A stretch of DNA of 64,000 nt from VFMC01 sp963791635 (GTDB lineage Bacteria; Actinomycetota; Acidimicrobiia; Acidimicrobiales; Ilumatobacteraceae): positions 248,001-312,000 of the forward strand of contig CAWBTC010000005.1 of the NCBI GenBank assembly GCA_963791635.1, written 5' to 3'. Shown here one piece after another: positions 17,397 through 27,650 of the stretch. The translations under genes were made by a program, and so were the position numbers. Numbering within the stretch: position 1 is the first letter of the stretch; each line of letters begins with the position of its first letter. A model generated the notes under the pieces. It did no database searches, was not told the origin of the DNA, and saw only the letters and a program-made list of their open reading frames with translations.

Positions 17397-20300
17397 CCGA
17401 CGAGCGGCCGCCAGGCGCAGGTGTCGGCGTCGGCGGTGTGCTCGAAGCCGGCCTTTCGTGTCCGGCTTGTCCGGCCCGGTTGGCGGTCGGGTGGCGGTCG
17501 GGGTGGCGGTCGGGGTGGCGGTCGGCGCCGCAGCGCTCTCGCCGGGATCTGGTGGCAGCAACTTGGGCAGCGATGATCGCAAACGACGTCCGCCTCGCCT
17601 TGCTCCGCTCACGGCTCCAGCAGCGCCGGCGGCCACTGCAGGGCGCAGCGCCAATCGCGACAACAGCACCGCGAGCGGGAACAGCAGGGCAGCCAACAGC
17701 AGCAGCGGGCCCCGGAGGTCGATCGAGCGGGTGCCGGCGGAGAGGGTGTCGCGGTCGAACGCCTGTGTGGCCTCGATCTCACCGCGTCCGCCGGTGATGG
17801 TGGACAGCCGCCCGAGGTAGGCGGCATCCGACGGACCAGGGCGGAACTCGGCCGGGTAGCTCTCGTTCGCCAACGCGGCCGACGACAGCACGGTCTCGCC
17901 GCCTGCCGTCACGGTGACGCCCACGGCGTACGACCCGGAGCGAGGTGCGGGCACCTCTGCGCCGAAGCGGTCGCCCGCTCGACGGTCGAGGGGCACCTCG
18001 ATCCGTTGCCCGTCGGGGCCTGCGACGATGGCGGTGGCCGTCGCGCCATCCGGGAACGTGACGTCGTCGGCCACGTCGATCGTGAGTCGCCCATCACGCA
18101 ACGATGCCGTCACCGCACCGGTCGTCTCGCCGGCCGGGAAGGTGTCCTTCACCACCGACGACCAAAAGTCGACGTAGCCGTCCCAGCCCACCCAGTTCGA
18201 TGACCACCCCGCCGATGCGTCGCTGGTCCAACTCGTCACCCGGCCGAGACCGGCCTGCCACGAAGCCAACAGCGGGTCGTTGTCGGGGCCGATGCGCAGC
18301 GATGTGCTCGCGGTGCCCTTGGCGGTGGTGGCCACGTATCCCAGGAGGGGCGGCGCAGCCGTGAGCGGCTCGGTCACGGGGGTGGCGGCGGTGATCACCG
18401 GCAGGAACTGACCCTCGGTGATGAAGTCCCGGCTGGCGATCACCGCCTCCTCGGCGATCACCTGCGGTACCTGCTGCAGGTCGCGGCCGGGGTAGAAGCG
18501 CCCGTGGCCCTGCACTGCGATGTCCTCGAGCGACGGCGCCGCGCCCTCGCCGGTCGCGATCACCGACACGGTGATGCCCTCCAGTTCGTACAGCTCGCCC
18601 GCCTGGTCGGCGACATCTTCGATCAACTGCACGGAGGTGAATCCGTCGGAGAACAAGATGATGTGCTTCAGACTCGCTTTGCTGGCGCGCAAGGCGTCAG
18701 CAGCCTCCTCGAGTGACACCGACAGGTTCGTTGCTCCGGCGGGTTTCAGCTGCCGGAGGCCTTCTTCCACCACGTCGGCGGCGGGCACCTGCTGCAGGTC
18801 GAGGATCCACTTGGTGCTCTGGTTCCACGCCAGGATGCCGATCTCGTCGGATGCCGAGAGTGCCTCGATCGTGCGGGCCGCAGCGGCACGCGAGATGTCG
18901 GTCTTGTTCACGCCGCCGTCGGCACGTCCCACGGGGTTCTCGCCCTCGTCGCAATGACAGTTGGCCATCGAGCCGCTCACGTCGATCGAGAGCACCTGGG
19001 CCACCACCTTGCGTCGCTTGGGATCGAGCACCTCGCTCACGACCGGGAGCAGTTCCTCGAGCGGTGAGCCGCGGTAGCCGCCCACGCCGTAGCTGCGCTC
19101 ACCACCGATGGTGACGAGACCGCGACCGAGGTCGCGAACCGCCGCCGACAGCGTCTCGATCTGTGGACCCGAGAGCGACCTCGCATCGACGTTCACCATC
19201 ACGATGCCCGAGTAGGTGACGAACTGCTGGAGGTCGGGCAGATCGCCCACGTCCATCACATCGACGGCCACGCCTCCTGCGGTGAGCGCATTCGCCACCA
19301 CTCGGCTCTCGCCTGCCGTGCCCTCGACGATCAGCACACGCGCAGGACCCTCGACCGGCACGGCGACGAAGCCGACGTCGTTCTCCGGCCGGGCGTCGCC
19401 GGCCGTGTCGACCACCACCTGATAGCGCAGCACATCACCGGCGCTGGCGTCAGCGACATCGGTGAAGGCGACGTCGTTTGCGCCGGGGACGAGCGTGATC
19501 TCTTGGCTGGCGAGGTCCACCCCATCGCGGCGGAGCACCACGACGGCAGGTCCATCCTCGGTGGCCTGCACCGTCGCGGCGATCGTGACCGAATCGCCGA
19601 TGCGAGCGATCGAGGGCGCGTCCACCCCATCGACTGCGGCGTCCGTGCCAGCGGCCCGCTCCACGGTGTGCACGTCGATGCGTGTGCCGTTGCCGAGCAT
19701 CGCCTCCGCCTCGGCGACGGCGTCGCCGGTCGTGACGCGACCGTCGGAGACGATCACCACGCGGCGTCGGGCGTCGTCGACCAGCACCGCGTCGGCCAGA
19801 CGCAGCGCGCCCTGGAGATCAGTGGCGGACTCGTCGACCACGACCTGGGCGCCGACGAATGCCGAGGACGGTTCGAGCACACGGTCGAGGCGCGCCTGCG
19901 CCCCGAAGCCCACGACGGCGGTGAGATCGTCGTCACCACGCGATGCGAGTGCGTTGCGCACCCACGCCTCGGCTGCGCGTCGACCGTCGGCGCCCATCGA
20001 CTGAGAGAGGTCGATGACGAACACGGTGGCGGTGCGTTCCGCAGGGCGGCGGATCACCGGCGACACCAGTGCGCCGAGCAGCAGCGCGGCCACGACAACA
20101 CGGGTCACGACAGCGAGCCGCCACTGAGGACGAGGGACACCCACTCGTCGCCGTGCCAGCAACCACTCGGCGGCGAGCACCATCAGCAGTGCCACGATCA
20201 CCCACTTCACCAGGCTCTCCTGGCCTCTGGCGGGTGTTCGATCGGCGTCTCGGGGATCGACGGCCGGCTTCACCAGTTCGTCGGCGGGTGCGATCGCCGA

Positions 20301-21944
20301 CTCCGTCGGCGCCACGTTGACCGCGACGAGCCGTTCGGTGCCGTCGGCAGCCGAGATCGACCAGAAGCCTTGACGTGTGGCGCGAGGCGCCGACTCGCCG
20401 ACGGCGACGTCGTTGGTGCTGCCGTCGGGCGCCGTGACGGTGACACCAGCGCCAGAAGGGATGGGCAGCGCTGCGCCGACCTCGAGACTGGTCGAAGCGA
20501 CCGCCGCACCGGCAAGTTCGGTCAGCATCCGGTCGCCGAGGAGGGGGAAGAGCAGCTGCACAGGCAGGTTCGAGTCGGCGAGTGCGAACGTGAGGTACAC
20601 GAACGGCACGGATCGACCCGATGCAGTCGTGCTGCTCCCCGTGATGAGGAGGGGGCCACCTTCAGCGCCGACGAGCGTGTCGGCGAGCGGCGCCGACACC
20701 TGTTGTGCAGCGGCGATCGACACCGTGGTGAGGTCGAGACCGGCCAGCAGCGAGTCCTCGCTGCGCAGCAACGTGACCGCCGGTTGGTCGAGCTCGCCGG
20801 TGATCGTGATGCCCGGAGCGCCGCCGGGAGGGGCGATGGCGAGCCATGGTGCGGCGACGGTGTCTGGCACAGTGACGCCGTTGAACACGACGACGTCATG
20901 GCCCGATCCGTCGCTGCCCTCGCCACCTGCGTCGACGGTCGACAGCGTGATGCCGGGGATCGACGCGAGCAGATCGCCGATGAACAACGGCTCGCCGACG
21001 AGCAGGACATCGAGATCCGGCCGGCGGCCACCCACCGCGAATGCGTGGTCATCGGCGGCGAGCAGGTCGGCACCCGACAGGAACACCTCGACGCGATCGC
21101 CGAGCGGCACGTCGGCGGCCACATCAACGGCGAGGCCGGGCTTCATCTCCACACGCTCCACTGCGGCGGTGATCCCGTCCACGTCGAAACGAACGTCGAT
21201 CGTGGCGGTGGGACCGCCGGTGTTCTTCACGGTCGCAAGGGCGTGCAGTCCACTGCCTCGCGGTTCGACGGTGAACGACGTGATCGCCCGGTTGAGGTCG
21301 CGCGAACCGATCCTGCGGTACGTGGTGCCGGGTGGCTGTTGCCGCTGCTCGTCCTGGGAGAGGCCGCCGTCACTGAGCAGCACGAACCCAACGTCGGCCG
21401 TCGACGTCTCGAGGCTCTGAGCGAGTGAGAACGCGTCCGCGAAGTCGACCGAGCCGGTCGTGGCGGTCACCGTCGCGAGCGCATCGGTGAAGGCCTGGCG
21501 GTCGTCGCTGGCGGTGAGCACCACGCGTGGTCGGCCGGCGGCCACGACGATGCTGGCGATGCCGCCCGCCGGTAGCTCGTCGCGCAGGTCTTCCGCCGAG
21601 GACTTGGCGGCTGCGAGGCGATCGGGGTCACCGTCGACGGCTGCCATCGACCCGCTCGCATCGATGATGAACACCGTGTGCTCCGCGAGCATCGCCGGCG
21701 TGAGACGCACCGGCTGGGCGACGGCGATCGAGCCGAACAACACGGCCAGCAACTGCGCGGCCAGCAATGCACTCCACCGGAACTTCTGCCATGGCGTCGC
21801 CGAGCTGACCGGGCGCTCGACGTTGCGCCACAGGAAGGTGCTGCTGACCAGCGTGGTCTGGCGGTGTGGCCGGAGGATGTGCAGGACCACGACGGGGATC
21901 GCCAACGCCAGCAGTGCCAGGCCCCAGGGCTGCGCGAACCTCAC
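17336..21944 (-). CDS. Large BatA-like membrane protein with three VWA metal-site motifs, frameshifted at the C-terminus
   Basis: The product is about 1,535 residues. An N-terminal BatA-type domain (two membrane segments, MRFAQPWGLALLALAIPVVV onward) leads to a first VWA site, FIIDASGSM (near 95). A membrane pair at about 580-630 precedes a second site, FVIDLSQSMG (near 645). A glutamine-amidotransferase-like fold follows (VLIVEGTAGES to RGLVTIGGERSYGVGGYRG, about 870-960). A third VWA has LSIDVSGSM near 988, then an inserted Cys-X-Cys segment. A membrane helix lies near 1,410. A one-base loss in a 12-base repeat (17489-17491) hides the natural end, which in the restored frame reads RSSVSDLLQRKRERQEPPP and stops at 17336. 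The GTG start overlaps the DUF58 stop. It may be a fusion of two adjacent VWA genes. Confidence 0.85.
17481..17523. repeat. 12-base tandem repeat with one short unit
   Basis: Units of GGCGGTCGGGGT encode Pro-Thr-Ala-Thr on the minus strand. The first copy has GGG (17489-17491) where the others have GGGG, making it 11 bases long. Adding the missing G restores the reading frame of the VWA gene through to its expected C-terminus, so this is a pinpointed single-base indel. Confidence 0.8.
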
Positions 21945-22846
21945 CGGACCAACCCTTCGCCTCGCCAGCCTCGCAGCACCACGTCGGTCAATGCGTTCGG
22001 GCTCGCGCCGGGGCCGGCGATGTCGTCAGCGAGCACCCGGCTGTAGGCCACGCCGCGAGCCCTGCAGGTGGCGGCCACACCGTCGAGCCACGCGTCGACC
22101 GAGGTCCGGTACCGCTGTCGTGAGTCTGGCGTCAAGCTCACCGCTACCCGTTCACCCGTTTCGCTGTCCTCGAGTTCGAGGTCGCCGAGCAGATCAGGGT
22201 CGAGCTCGTGGCGGGAGAGCACGTGCACGACGGACACATCGGCACCGCGGCCAGGGAGCCGCTCGATCGCCGCCGCCCACGATGGGCTGAGCAGGTCGGA
22301 GAAGAGCACCGTCACGCCGGGCGGTCCGGTCTGCGCCAGCACGCGGGTGGCGGCCACCTCGAGGTCGGTGCTGCCGGTGGCCTCCAGACTGTCGAGCGCA
22401 CCGAACAGCGCCGCGGTTGCATGCCGGCCGGTGAAGCGGCGACCGGTGGTTGCCGCGTCGGACGGCACGGTGAGCAGTGTCACCACGTCGCGGCGGACCA
22501 GACCCACGAAACCGAGCGCGGCGGCGAGCTTGGCGGCCGCGAGCAGCTTCGCGCCGTGCCCCATCGAGGCCGACCGGTCGACAACCAGGCGCAGATCGAC
22601 GTCGTCCTCGGCGTCGAACAGCCGAATGAACAACTGATCGGTGCGGGCGAACAGCGCGTAGTCGATCCGGCGGAAGTCGTCGCCCGGGTGATACTCGCGC
22701 ACGTCGGCGAAGTCGAGTGACGTGCCGTGGCGCGGTGACCGGTGCTCGCCGCTGAAACGGCCCTGGAGCTTGCGGCGGGTGCCGAGCTGCAGGCGTTCGA
22801 GACGCGCCAACACCTCGGGGCCGAGCAGCGCGCCGCCGCCTGTCAC
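21941..22846 (-). CDS. DUF58 (BatB-associated, VWA-like) protein
   Basis: A 301-residue cytoplasmic protein of the DUF58 family, the usual partner of MoxR ATPases in systems that assemble or monitor envelope proteins. Diagnostic sequence includes GTSLDFADVREYHPGDDFRR, followed by IDYALFARTDQLFIRLFDAE, and a VWA-like site VVDRSASMG with conserved DLLSPSW later. Start is GTG one base after the MoxR stop, and its own stop overlaps the next start as GTGA, indicating tight translational coupling. Frame is intact. Confidence 0.93.
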   Translation of the reverse strand: MTGGGALLGPEVLARLERLQLGTRRKLQGRFSGEHRSPRHGTSLDFADVREYHPGDDFRRIDYALFARTDQLFIRLFDAEDDVDLRLVVDRSASMGHGAKLLAAAKLAAALGFVGLVRRDVVTLLTVPSDAATTGRRFTGRHATAALFGALDSLEATGSTDLEVAATRVLAQTGPPGVTVLFSDLLSPSWAAAIERLPGRGADVSVVHVLSRHELDPDLLGDLELEDSETGERVAVSLTPDSRQRYRTSVDAWLDGVAATCRARGVAYSRVLADDIAGPGASPNALTDVVLRGWRGEGLVR

Positions 22847-22847
22847 G

Positions 22848-23882
22848 TCAGGGTGCTCCCCGCACTCCGGCCGCCGGCGCCGGCAGGGCGGTCAACACCT
22901 CGGCGAGGATGTCGTCGGCACTTGCGCGCTCGGCACTCGCCTCGTAGCCGAGCACGAGCCGGTGGCGCAGAGCGGCCGGAGCCGCAGCTCGTACGTCGTC
23001 GATCGAGACGTTCGGCCGACCGTCGAGCAACGCCCGCACCTTGCCGGCGAGCACCAACGCCTGCGCACCGCGAGGCGAGGCGCCGAAGCGCACGTACCGG
23101 GCGATGGCTCCGGTGGCGCCGGGCAGATCGGGATGGGTTGCCATCACGAGATCGACCGCATGTCGCAGGACATGGCTCGGCACCGGCACCTGACGGGTCA
23201 GCTCGATCATCGCCGCGAGCGTCGCCGCATCGGCGACGGATCGAACCTGTTCGCCCGCTCGTCCGGTGGTTCGCTCGAGCACGGTGACGATCTCGTCGGC
23301 GGTGGGGAACGGAACCTGCACCTTCAGCAGGAAGCGATCGAGCTGTGCCTCGGGCAGGGGATAGGTCCCTTCCATCTCGAGCGGGTTCTGCGTGGCCATC
23401 ACGAGGAAGGGACGCGGCAGCGAGCGTGTCGCGCCACCGGCGGTGACCGAGCGTTCCTGCATCGCCTCGAGCAAGGCCGATTGGGTTTTCGGGGTCGCAC
23501 GGTTGATCTCGTCGGCGAGCACGAAGCCAGCGAAGATCGGACCCTGCCGGAAGCGGAACGTGCGTCGGCCCGCCTCGTCTTCTTCCAACACCTGGGTGCC
23601 GACGATGTCGGCAGGCATCAGATCGGGGGTGAACTGCACCCGCGAGAACGACAGGTCGACTGCGTCGGACAGCGTCTTCAACAGCTGTGTCTTGCCGAGG
23701 CCGGGCACACCTTCGAGCAGCGCATGGCCCTCAGCCAGGAGGCAGGTCAACACGGCGCGCACGACCTCGTGTTGGCCGACGATCACCTTGCCGATCTCGG
23801 CCTCGATCGCCTCGGCGACGGTCGCATACTGCTCCGGCGTCACCACCACTGCGGTCGCCCCCGACCCTGGCTCGTTGGACAT
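22848..23882 (-). CDS. MoxR-family AAA+ ATPase
   Basis: A cytoplasmic AAA+ ATPase of about 344 residues that acts as a chaperone-like motor for VWA proteins. Walker A is LLEGVPGLGKTQLLK, Walker B lies in GFVLADEINRATPKTQSALL, sensor 1 in FLVMATQNPLEMEGTYPLPE and the arginine-finger region in ASPRGAQALVLAGKV. ATG at 23882 follows GGGAGGA at ideal spacing, preferred over an in-frame ATG eight codons earlier. It sits between the Gly-Gln-rich membrane protein and DUF58, in the classic MoxR-DUF58-VWA order. Confidence 0.95.
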   Translation of the reverse strand: MSNEPGSGATAVVVTPEQYATVAEAIEAEIGKVIVGQHEVVRAVLTCLLAEGHALLEGVPGLGKTQLLKTLSDAVDLSFSRVQFTPDLMPADIVGTQVLEEDEAGRRTFRFRQGPIFAGFVLADEINRATPKTQSALLEAMQERSVTAGGATRSLPRPFLVMATQNPLEMEGTYPLPEAQLDRFLLKVQVPFPTADEIVTVLERTTGRAGEQVRSVADAATLAAMIELTRQVPVPSHVLRHAVDLVMATHPDLPGATGAIARYVRFGASPRGAQALVLAGKVRALLDGRPNVSIDDVRAAAPAALRHRLVLGYEASAERASADDILAEVLTALPAPAAGVRGAP

Positions 23883-23952
23883 CCGTCCTCCCTCATCTTT
23901 GGTCATCCCTGGTTCTCACTGGTCATCTCTGGCTCGCTGGTCGTGGCCGGGG

Positions 23953-25655
23953 TCATCCGCCTCCGGTGCTCGGGCCGACCCGGTTCTGCAGCGAATCGAA
24001 GTAGGCGAGCACCAGTGCTCGCACGGACGGTGGTACGGCGGTGGCGTCGAGGGCGGCGGTGGCCTGCGCGGTGTAGTCGGGGAGTGCATCCGACAGTGGC
24101 ACGCGACGCGAGCCGCTGCCGGTGGCGCCATCACCCTGTCCGATCGTCTCGCTCTCGCCTTCGGTGCCGCCTCCGACGGTGCCGCTCTCGCCGGGAGCTC
24201 CGGTGACAGGGTCGAACACGGTTGCGGTATCGGGTTCCTGGCCGGCCGCGCCGTCGCTGTGCCCGGTGCCGGTGCCCTGACCTCCCTGGCCTGGTGCTGG
24301 AGTCCCGGTGCCGCCGCCCCCGCCGACGTTCCCGCTCGGCGAGCCCCCACCACCACCTTGTCCCTGCCCCTGCCCCTGACCTTGGCCCTGCCCCTGACCT
24401 TGGCCCTGGCCTTGACCTTGGCCCTGGCCTTGGCCTTGGCCCTGGCCTTGACCTTCTGGCCCTGGCCTTGTCCCTGACCCTGCCCCTGACCTTGGCCCTG
24501 GCCGGCGCGGGCTTCGCTGGCGCGACGGGCGGCGTCGTCGGCCGCTGCAGCGGCGTCGGCGTCGGCCTCACCGGCGGCGACGGCGTCACCGGCCGAGGAG
24601 TGCGCGCCGGCAGCCTCGCCCAGGGCGGCCTTCGCTGCCGAGACATCGCCGGAGCGGGTCGCATCGGCCGCGGCAGCAAATGCTGCGGCAGTGGCCGGGT
24701 CACCAGCCGCCTGCGCCTCGGCGAGAGCATCGAGACGGTCGGCCACGGCCTCGAGCTCCTCGGGCGACATCGCCTCGAGCTGATCGGCAAGGGCCGACAG
24801 TTGGTCGGCTGCCCCCTGAGGTGCACCGGGCACGAGCGGGTTCGAGCCCAAGCTGCGTTCGAGGCCCTGGGTGGCTGCCTTCTCAGACAGCAGATCGTCG
24901 CCGACGCGTGCCTCGAGCTCGGCCGCTGCTGCCGTGGCGAGCTCTTCGGCCCGTTCGAGCGAGTCGGTCCGTGACAGTTCCTCTGCCAGCTCGCGCAGGC
25001 GATCCGCGGCAGCCCGACCCGCTTCACCTGTCGCTGCGATCGCCTCTGCATCGGCGGCCACCTCGGCGGCGAGCTGCTGCACAGCGGTTGCCTCGGCGGC
25101 GCGATCGCGGCGTCGGTCGTCCTGCGGGTTCGCGACGACGGCGAGCGCAACCGCAAGCACAGCGATGCCTCCAGCGGCGAGCATTCGGTTGCGATGCAAG
25201 CGCAGGGGCACGGCATCGACGGGCCGCGCCCCTGCGGCGAGATGATCGGCTCGCTCGGCGATCCGGGTGACGAACTCACCCTCCTCCCCGTCCTGCCCGG
25301 CAAACTGCAGTGCCGCAGCAAAGGCGTCGTGAGTGCCCAGGCCGCGGTCGGCGGCGCGGGCGGTGACGATCCTCGGAACCCGCACCACCAGGGCGAGCGC
25401 CACGATGGCCACGAGCGACGCAATGACGACAGCGAGAGCAGCCCGTTCGGACCACGCCAATGGCAGCAGCCAACCGGCGACCACGAGGGCGAGTGCGACC
25501 GTGGCGACCACGGGCGCGGCCCACTGCATGATCTCGCTGCCCCAGGCAAGCCGCAGTCGCCGTCGGACGCCGTCGAGCAAGCCCTCGACGCGTGAGCTCG
25601 AGACGCGGTCGTCGCCGGTCGAGGGCGATCTGGTCCGGGTGGCCCCGGCGCTCAT
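23953..25655 (-). CDS. Membrane-anchored coiled-coil protein with Gly-Gln repeat, frameshifted
   Basis: Two membrane segments (about residues 45-95) are followed by a third near 145, then a long alanine/glutamate-rich helical region (about 165-390) predicted to form coiled coils, a Gly-Gln tandem repeat, a Gly-rich linker, and a short conserved-looking C-terminal domain (YTAQATAALDATAVPPSVRA, then LVLAYFDSLQ). A two-base insertion near 24456 inside the Gly-Gln repeat throws the frame; removing it joins both halves into about 566 residues. I know no specific name; similar helical proteins occur upstream of MoxR genes. The start ATG at 25655 lies in one copy of a 44-base duplication. Confidence 0.7.
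24358..24505. repeat. 6-base repeat encoding Gly-Gln
   Basis: About two dozen units of the CCCTGG/CCTTGG/CCTTGA type encode Gly-Gln pairs on the minus strand. At 24451-24460 the pattern is broken by two additional bases, which is the frameshift in the host gene. Long hexamer arrays like this are prone both to slippage in the cell and to sequencing or assembly error. Confidence 0.85.
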
Positions 25656-25760
25656 CGTTCGGTCTCGGCGGGTGTGCGAAGGCGGCGACACCCCAACTGG
25701 ACAGCGTCGTCGCCGTTCATCGTTCGGTCTCGGCGGGTGTGCGAAGGCGGCGACACCCCA
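25652..25760. repeat. Direct duplication of 44 bases, 65 bases apart, at a gene junction
   Basis: Positions 25652-25695 and 25717-25760 are identical. The right copy encodes the end of the ABC permease and contains an ATGA (stop TGA overlapping a vestigial ATG at 25720). The left copy contains the same sequence with the working ATG of the next gene (25655). The junction has thus been duplicated, moving the start 65 bases from the stop and abolishing a four-base overlap. Confidence 0.9.
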
Positions 25761-26712
25761 GCAAGAAGAGGGCTCCTGCGAGCATGGCCATCGAGGCGAA
25801 CGAGAGCAACCAGGGTGGCATGCTGCTGTCGATTCGGCGGCCATCGATCAGGTTGCCGTTGCCATCGGCAAAGACGTTGCCGCCGGCAAAGACGTCGCCA
25901 TCTGCGAACCCGTCACCGCCCGAACCCAGCCACCAGCCTGCGTTGTCCAGATATGCATCGCGCAAGAACTGTCGCGCCGGCACGAACGGGCTCTCACCGA
26001 TCTCGATGTTCTCGCCAGCGGTGGCATTGGCCACGAACATGATCGGGTTGGGCAGCAACACAGCGGCGGGGGCGTTGCTCGGGTCGACGCCGCGGTTTTC
26101 GTCGACCAGGGTGGCGATGCCGTACACGACGAAGGAGGCGAGTGACAGCACGAGCGTGAAGCCGTAGGCCATCAGCGTGGCGGACTGGACGCGTTTGGCG
26201 AACGACGAGATGCCGACCACCATCGTCGCCAGCAGCACGCCGACCGCGAGGATGCTGAGCAGTCCCACGACACCATCGAGGATCGTCACCCCGCCAAGCC
26301 GATACGCGACGGCGAGGATCGGCGTGGACGCGATCACGAGCAGCGCGAGGTAGGCGAGCGATGCCATCACCTTGCCCCACAGGATGTGGCGGGGCCGCAG
26401 CAGCGTGATCTGCAGTGGCAGCAGCGTCTGACGTTCGCGCTCGCCCGCCACGGCGCCGGCGGTGAGGCCAGGCACGAAGAACAGCACCAGCACGAGCATG
26501 ATCGACAGAACCCATTCGAACAGCTCGCGGCCGATGCGGGTCTGTCGTTCGAGGTCGAACGTGAACCCGTCGGTCGACTGGTTGCCTTCGTACACCACCC
26601 ACACCGTGAGCGTCAGCAACCCGAGGAACACCATGAGCGCCACGAACGCCCAGAGGCCGCGCATGCGCTCTTTCAGCTCGCGGGCAAGCACCGGGTTGAC
26701 AGCGAAGCTCAT
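25717..26712 (-). CDS. ABC-2-type transporter permease
   Basis: A 331-residue membrane protein with six hydrophobic segments and a hydrophilic loop rich in Gly-Asp (about 265-300) before the last one. The N-terminus (NPVLARELKERMRGLW) and GLTAGAVAGERERQTLLPLQ, followed by ITLLRPRHILWGK, are typical of ABC-2 permeases of the NatB/GldF type. It pairs with the ATPase gene directly upstream, whose stop overlaps its ATG by four bases. The C-terminal codons are part of the 44-base duplication. Substrate is unknown. Confidence 0.9.
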   Translation of the reverse strand: MSFAVNPVLARELKERMRGLWAFVALMVFLGLLTLTVWVVYEGNQSTDGFTFDLERQTRIGRELFEWVLSIMLVLVLFFVPGLTAGAVAGERERQTLLPLQITLLRPRHILWGKVMASLAYLALLVIASTPILAVAYRLGGVTILDGVVGLLSILAVGVLLATMVVGISSFAKRVQSATLMAYGFTLVLSLASFVVYGIATLVDENRGVDPSNAPAAVLLPNPIMFVANATAGENIEIGESPFVPARQFLRDAYLDNAGWWLGSGGDGFADGDVFAGGNVFADGNGNLIDGRRIDSSMPPWLLSFASMAMLAGALFLLGCRRLRTPAETER

Positions 26713-27650
26713 TGGACCACCCCCTGGGTGACGGTGAGGAACAGCTGCTCGAGGCCGCCGCTCTCCTCGACGAACTCCACGACCTGTCGGTCCTCGTCGA
26801 CCACGAGCCGGCGAAGCAGAGCAGCCTGTTCATCGCTCGAGCCGACGACGAACGTCTCGATGGTGCCATCGACGTAGCGCACTCGCAGCGTGCGCGATCC
26901 ACCGAGCTGATCGAGGATCTGTCGCGGCGGGCCACTCGCCAGCAGTCGACCTGCCTCCATGATGGCCACGTGGGAGCACACCTCCTCCAGCTCGGCCAGG
27001 ATGTGCGACGAGATGATGATCGTCTTGCCCATCGCGTTCAGCCCTCGGAGCAGGTCGCGGAGCTCGACCCGGGCGCGAGGGTCGAGGCCGCTTGCCGGCT
27101 CGTCGAGCACGAGCAGGCTGGGATCGTGCACGAGGGCGCGGGCCAGGCTGAGCCGTTGCTTCATGCCACGCGACAACGAGTTCACCATCGAGTCCTTCTT
27201 GACGGTGAGCTCGACGAGCTCCAGCAGTTCGTCGATGAGCTGCGGCCACTGGCGGCGTGGCACGCGGTAGCTGGCGGCGAAGAACTCGAGGTACTCGGTG
27301 ACGCGCAAGTTGTCGTACACGCCGAGCGTGTCGGGCATGTACCCCATCTTGGCGCGCAGCCCAACGCGGTCTGCGCCGGGGTCGATGCCCATCACCTCGA
27401 GCGTGCCGGAGGTGGGGATGAGGAGGCTGGCGACCATCGCGAAGGTGGTCGACTTGCCGGCACCGTTCGGACCGATGAGACCGAAGATCGATCCGGTCGG
27501 CACCTCGAGGTGCATGTCGTTCACTGCGAGCAGGGTGCCGTATCGCTTGGTGAGGCCGACGGTGCGCACCGCCGGCACCGACGCACTCGTGGGGTCGTTC
27601 TGGCCCGAGTCGTCGGTGCGATCGCCGGGGCTTTCGTCGACGATCGTCAC
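26709..27650 (-). CDS. ABC transporter ATP-binding protein
   Basis: A 313-residue ATPase with Walker A GLIGPNGAGKSTTFAMVASL, signature SLSRGMKQRLSLARAL, Walker B LLVLDEPASGLDP and the switch histidine in IIISSHILAELEEV. The N-terminal 28 residues are a hydrophilic extension. The last 70 residues form a small accessory domain, as in the NatA/GldA/CcmA-like class. It starts at a GTG that overlaps the stop of the upstream gene and overlaps the permease start, so the three are one transcript. The module probably exports or inserts an envelope component for the same system as the MoxR and VWA genes. Confidence 0.95.
   Translation of the reverse strand: MTIVDESPGDRTDDSGQNDPTSASVPAVRTVGLTKRYGTLLAVNDMHLEVPTGSIFGLIGPNGAGKSTTFAMVASLLIPTSGTLEVMGIDPGADRVGLRAKMGYMPDTLGVYDNLRVTEYLEFFAASYRVPRRQWPQLIDELLELVELTVKKDSMVNSLSRGMKQRLSLARALVHDPSLLVLDEPASGLDPRARVELRDLLRGLNAMGKTIIISSHILAELEEVCSHVAIMEAGRLLASGPPRQILDQLGGSRTLRVRYVDGTIETFVVGSSDEQAALLRRLVVDEDRQVVEFVEESGGLEQLFLTVTQGVVQ

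Noticed and set aside
19503..21428. Open frame of 641 codons antisense to the VWA protein
   Set aside because: Shadow of a long high-GC gene; no domain, no ribosome site.
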